Shown piece after piece: positions 58,898 to 64,000 of a DNA stretch of 64,000 bases (position 1 is its first letter; every line of letters starts with the position of its first letter). Location: assembly GCF_002794255.1 (NCBI RefSeq), contig NZ_PGGW01000066.1, positions 186,001 to 250,000 of the forward strand. The letters run 5' to 3'. The DNA is from Streptomyces carminius (lineage in GTDB: Bacteria; Actinomycetota; Actinomycetes; Streptomycetales; Streptomycetaceae). The notes beneath the pieces are model-generated. The model was given only the letters and a program-made list of their open reading frames with translations, was not told where the DNA came from and made no database searches. A program made the position numbers and the translations under genes.

Positions 58898-59863
58898 ATG
58901 CGCCGCAGACTCCGCGCCCTGGGGGCAGCACTCTTAGCGCTGCCGCTGGCGCTCACCGTCGCACCGTCCGCACACGCGGCCGATCCGATCTCCATGACCA
59001 ACGGGTTCTACGTGGACCCCGACTCCAGCGCGAAGCAGTGGGTCGCCGCCAACCCCGGTGACGGCCGGGCGTCGGCGATCGACGCCTCCATCGCCAACAC
59101 TCCGATGGCCCGCTGGTTCGGCTCCTGGAGCGGCGCCATCGACACCGCCGTGGGCGCGTACGCGGGAGCGGCGGACAGCTCGGACAAACTGCCCGTCCTC
59201 GTCGCCTACAACATGTACAACCGCGACTACTGCGGCGGGCACTCCGCCGGCGGGGCCTCCTCGCCGTCCGACTACGCCAACTGGATCTCCCGGTTCGCCG
59301 GCGGGATCGGCGACCGCCCGGCCGTCGTCATCCTCGAACCGGACTCCCTCGGGGACTACGGCTGCATGAACCAGGCCCAGATCGACGAGCGCGAGAGCAT
59401 GCTCACCGGTGCCCTCGCCCAGTTCGGCAGCCGCGCCCCCAACACCTGGGTCTACCTCGACGCGGGCAACCCGGGCTGGACCAGTGCGCAGGCCATGGCC
59501 GGGCGCCTCCACGAAGCCGGTCTCCGTCAGGCCCACGGCTTCTCGCTCAACGTCTCCAACTACTTCACCACGGGTGAGAACACCGCCTACGGGGATGCCG
59601 TCAACCGGGAACTCAGCGCCCGCTACGGCTACACCAAGCCGTTCGTCGTGGACACCAGCCGCAACGGCAACGGCTCCAACGGCGAGTGGTGCAACCCCGC
59701 GGGCCGCCGTATCGGCACTCCCACCCAGCTGGGCGGCGGCGCCGAGATGCTCCTGTGGATCAAGGCCCCGGGCGAGTCCGACGGCAACTGCGGCGTCGGG
59801 GGCGGCTCCTCGGCCGGGCAGTTCCTCCCCGAGGTCGCCTACAAGATGATCCACGGTTACTGA
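58898..59863 (+). CDS. Secreted GH6 cellulase (endoglucanase)
   Basis: 321 residues, a single GH6 catalytic domain without carbohydrate-binding module. Signal peptide MRRRLRALGAALLALPLAL...SAHAA (1-30). GH6 landmarks: NGFYVDPDSSAKQWVAAN, VILEPDSLGDYGC (Asp proton donor), YLDAGNPGW, and the final DTSRNGNGSNGEWCNPAGR with LLWIKAPGESDGNC. It cleaves beta-1,4-glucan outside the cell. Codon 13 is TTA (58934-58936), so translation requires bldA tRNA. CGAGG precedes the ATG. It is controlled through the CebR box upstream and paired across the regulator with the CBM2 esterase. A terminator hairpin follows. Confidence 0.93.
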   Translation: MRRRLRALGAALLALPLALTVAPSAHAADPISMTNGFYVDPDSSAKQWVAANPGDGRASAIDASIANTPMARWFGSWSGAIDTAVGAYAGAADSSDKLPVLVAYNMYNRDYCGGHSAGGASSPSDYANWISRFAGGIGDRPAVVILEPDSLGDYGCMNQAQIDERESMLTGALAQFGSRAPNTWVYLDAGNPGWTSAQAMAGRLHEAGLRQAHGFSLNVSNYFTTGENTAYGDAVNRELSARYGYTKPFVVDTSRNGNGSNGEWCNPAGRRIGTPTQLGGGAEMLLWIKAPGESDGNCGVGGGSSAGQFLPEVAYKMIHGY

Positions 59864-59870
59864 TCCAGGC

Positions 59871-59914
59871 TCCCGCGGCCCGGTGCGTCCCTGCCCCGCG
59901 GCCGGGCCGCGGGA
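59871..59914 (+). terminator. Terminator of the GH6 cellulase gene
   Basis: 13-bp perfect inverted repeat (TCCCGCGGCCCGG at 59871-59883 and its complement at 59902-59914) with an 18-base loop, 7 bp after the stop codon. Confidence 0.65.
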
Positions 59915-60013
59915 ACCGTCCGCCGCGTCCCGGCCGGCCGCCGGGTGCCCTCCGGGGGGAAGGCGCGCCCGGCGACCGGTCGGCCGGTCCCGGTGCGGGT
60001 TAGGGTCGGCCCC

Positions 60014-60619
60014 ATGACTGCCGATCCCGCCCGCCCCCGGGTGCGCCTGAGCGCCGCCGACCGCCGTGGGCAGCTGATCGGCATCGGGCTGCGCCTGCTG
60101 GTCACCCGCCCCATCCACGAACTGTCGGTCGACGAGGTGGCCGCCGAGGCGGGCATCTCGCGCGGGCTGCTGTTCCACTACTTCCCGACCAAGCGCGACT
60201 ACTACGTCGCGGTGGTCCGGGCCGCCGGGCAGCGGCTGCTGGGGCACGCCCGGCTGCCGGAGGAGGGGAGCCCGAAGGAGCGGGTGCGCGCCGTCGTGGC
60301 GGGCTTCACCGGCTTCGTCCGGCGCCGCCGCGCCAACTACGTGGCCCTGGTGCGTGCCGGGGCGGGCGGCGACGAGAAGGTGCTGGAGGTCTTCGGGCAC
60401 CTCCGGGCCACCCTGGCCGAGCGGATCCTGGCGGCGCTGGGCGAGCCGGACCCCGCCCCGCTGGTGCGGCTGGCGGTGCGCGGCTGGCTGGCGATGGCCG
60501 AGGAGATGGCGATCGAGGCCGACGGCGGGAGCGTCACGACCGACGAGCTCGTCGACTTCCTGGTGGACGGCCTCGACCGGCTGCTCGCGCCGCTCGCGCC
60601 CGCCGACCCCGCTCCGTAG
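60014..60619 (+). CDS. TetR-family repressor of the acyl-CoA operon
   Basis: 201 residues. HTH GQLIGIGLRLLVTRPIHELSVDEVAAEAGISRGLLFHYFPTKRDYYVAVV with a ligand domain rich in Arg/Leu (FVRRRRANYVALVRAGAGG). It precedes, in the same direction, an acyl-CoA dehydrogenase operon whose promoter carries the palindrome TGAGCA-A-TGCTCA (60734-60746), so it most likely controls that operon in response to an acyl-CoA-type ligand. ATG at 60014, weak ribosome binding site. Confidence 0.9.
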   Translation: MTADPARPRVRLSAADRRGQLIGIGLRLLVTRPIHELSVDEVAAEAGISRGLLFHYFPTKRDYYVAVVRAAGQRLLGHARLPEEGSPKERVRAVVAGFTGFVRRRRANYVALVRAGAGGDEKVLEVFGHLRATLAERILAALGEPDPAPLVRLAVRGWLAMAEEMAIEADGGSVTTDELVDFLVDGLDRLLAPLAPADPAP

Positions 60620-60733
60620 GCGGGCCGCCGCCGGGGTCGCCGCCGGTGGATCCGGCATGTCCGGCCGGGCATCCGCCGCTGCCCGGCGGGGCCGTCCGGC
60701 CGGGTGATCCGGGTCATGGCGCGCGCCCCTTAT

Positions 60734-60746
60734 TGAGCAATGCTCA
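60734..60746. promoter_or_regulatory. TGAGCA-A-TGCTCA operator
   Basis: Perfect 6-bp arms around a single A, 73 bp upstream of the dehydrogenase start. Size and symmetry suit TetR binding; the adjacent TetR is the natural candidate. Confidence 0.75.
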
Positions 60747-60819
60747 GTAGGAGGGTTAGCCTCGTGCCGTACACCACCCGTCCGGCGGGGGACGGGCAGC
60801 GAGAGGCAGGGAGCCGGCC

Positions 60820-62968
<2,149 letters not shown>

Positions 62969-62972
<4 letters not shown>

Positions 62973-63724
62973 CCGCCCGCCGCACCATCCTCATCACCGG
63001 TGCCAGCGCCGGACTGGGCGAGCAGATGGCCCGCGACTTCGCCGCCCTGGGCCGCGACCTCGCCCTGTGCGCCCGCCGCACCGACCGCCTGGAGCGGCTG
63101 CGGGAGGAACTCCTCGCCGCCCACCCCGGCATCACGGTCGCGGTGCGCGCCCTGGACGTGACCGACCACGACCGCGTCTTCGAGGTCTTCCGCGCCTTCC
63201 GGGACGACCTGGGCGGCCGGCTGGACCGGGTGATCGTCAACGCCGGACTCGGCAAGGGGCAGCCCATCGGCACCGGCCGCTTCGACGCCAACCTCCAGAC
63301 CGTGCGGGTCAACCTCGACGCGGCCCTCGCCCAGTGCGAGGCCGCCGTGGAGATCTTCCGCGAGCAGAACGCCGGCCACCTGGTGGTCGTGTCGTCGATG
63401 AGCGCGATGCGCGGCCTGCCCCGCAACCTCACCGCCTACGCCGCCTCCAAGGCCGGGGTCGCCGCCCTCGCCGAGGGCATCCGTGCCGAACTGCTGCGCA
63501 CCCCGGTCAAGGTCACCACCCTCTTCCCCGGCTTCATCGCCTCCGAGATGAGCAGCCGCTCCGAGAAGGCCCCGCTGACGGTCTCGACGGAGAAGGGCGT
63601 ACGCGCCATGGTGCGGGCCGTCGAGGCCGAACGGGCCCGGGCCGAGGTCCCCGCCTGGCCCTGGGTTCCCATCGGGTTCGCGATGCGCCACCTGCCCCTG
63701 CGACTGGTCGCCAAGGTCATGTGA
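62969..63724 (+). CDS. SDR oxidoreductase 2 of the acyl-CoA operon
   Basis: 251 residues. Cofactor motif ILITGASAGLGEQMARDF, a 'VIVNAG' segment (NAGLGKG), and YxxxK as YAASK in LTAYAASKAGVAALAEG. The C-terminal region (AWPWVPIGFAMRHLPLRLVAKVM) ends with a short hydrophobic/basic helix that may associate with the membrane. GTG start overlaps the preceding SDR stop. Pairing of two different SDRs with one dehydrogenase suggests sequential oxidation/reduction steps on one acyl chain. Confidence 0.9.
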
Positions 63725-63738
63725 GATGAGCAGCCGAG

Positions 63739-64000
63739 ATGAGCAGTGAAGACAAGCGCGGCGCCGTACGCGCCGAGGACGCCTTCGACGTGCCGCGGGT
63801 GGACGCCTGGCTCAAGGAGCACCTGGACGGCCTGACCGGCACCCCGGAGGTCACCCAGTTCTCCGGCGGCGCCTCCAACCTCACCTACCTGCTGCGCTAC
63901 CCCGGCGGCCCCGGCGCCGAGCTGGTGCTGCGCCGTCCCCCGGCCGGCCGCAAGGCGTCCTCCGCGCACGACATGGCCCGCGAGTACCGCGTCCAGCAGC
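63739..64000 (+). CDS. APH-family phosphotransferase, N-terminal part (window-cut)
   Basis: First 87 residues, still open at the window end. DVPRVDAWLKEHLDGLTGTPEVTQFSGGASNLTYLLRY...ELVLRRPPAGRKASSAHDMAREYRV is the start of the acyl-CoA-associated phosphotransferase group related to the kinase half of ACAD10/11 and to LvaA. It follows the SDR by 14 bp. In such pathways it phosphorylates a 4-hydroxyacyl-CoA so the ACAD can eliminate phosphate. The catalytic residues are outside the window. Confidence 0.85.
   Translation, partial: MSSEDKRGAVRAEDAFDVPRVDAWLKEHLDGLTGTPEVTQFSGGASNLTYLLRYPGGPGAELVLRRPPAGRKASSAHDMAREYRVQQ

Overview
The window is high-GC actinobacterial DNA, almost certainly from Streptomyces. 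The evidence is GTG starts with GTGA/ATGA overlaps, an AfsR-type BTAD/NB-ARC regulator, ECF/zinc-finger anti-sigma pairs, rare TTA codons confined to secreted and secondary-metabolism genes, a CebR-type cellulose operator, and lasso-peptide and terpenoid clusters. No rRNA, tRNA, CRISPR array or insertion sequence was seen.

Layout. 1-3.5 kb: partial kinase, SDR, GDSL remnant, D-mannonate dehydratase and a small Tad2-like (DUF2829) protein. 3.7-8.1 kb: a three-gene operon of an EACC1-like protein, a membrane-spanning caspase with outward solute-binding and von Willebrand A domains, and a solute-binding lipoprotein. This looks like an extracytoplasmic sensor wired to a caspase. 8.5-22 kb: regulators (ECF sigma/anti-sigma, LuxR, AfsR-like), two coupled DUF4139 genes, an MFS exporter, a divergent GlxA regulator and Tat-exported DJ-1 pair, and an AA10 LPMO.

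22.4-31.3 kb (minus strand): a terpenoid cluster with P450, class I terpene synthase, polyprenyl diphosphate synthase, a second similar P450, a UbiB/ABC1-kinase fused to a class III aminotransferase, and a methyltransferase. Four of the six genes overlap by 4 bp in two coupled blocks, and the first gene carries a TTA codon.

31.6-39.2 kb: PQQ-type sugar dehydrogenase, peptidoglycan-binding membrane protein, frameshifted YchJ/SEC-C gene, PPK2, serine hydrolase and a TetR. 39.5-44.5 kb (minus): a complete lasso-peptide operon A-C-B1-B2-D whose 37-residue precursor is too short for most ORF finders and has a lagmysin-like core. A strong hairpin separates A from C.

44.9-47.6 kb: an unexplained coupled pair, an orphan protein with a possibly degenerate P-loop followed by a membrane-tethered periplasmic-binding-fold protein. 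47.7-55.6 kb: RNA ligase-like protein, CPBP protease with divergent TetR, BKACE enzyme, SDR, LysR/MFS pair and a spore photoproduct lyase-type radical SAM enzyme. 55.8-59.9 kb: a cellulose-utilisation locus (CBM2 esterase, LacI/CebR-like repressor, GH6 cellulase). The two enzyme genes have TTA codons in their signal peptides and CebR-type palindromes lie between repressor and cellulase. 60-64 kb: a TetR gene and a coupled operon of acyl-CoA dehydrogenase, two SDRs and an APH-like kinase (cut by the window end). It resembles the kinase plus dehydrogenase logic of 4-hydroxyacyl-CoA catabolism.
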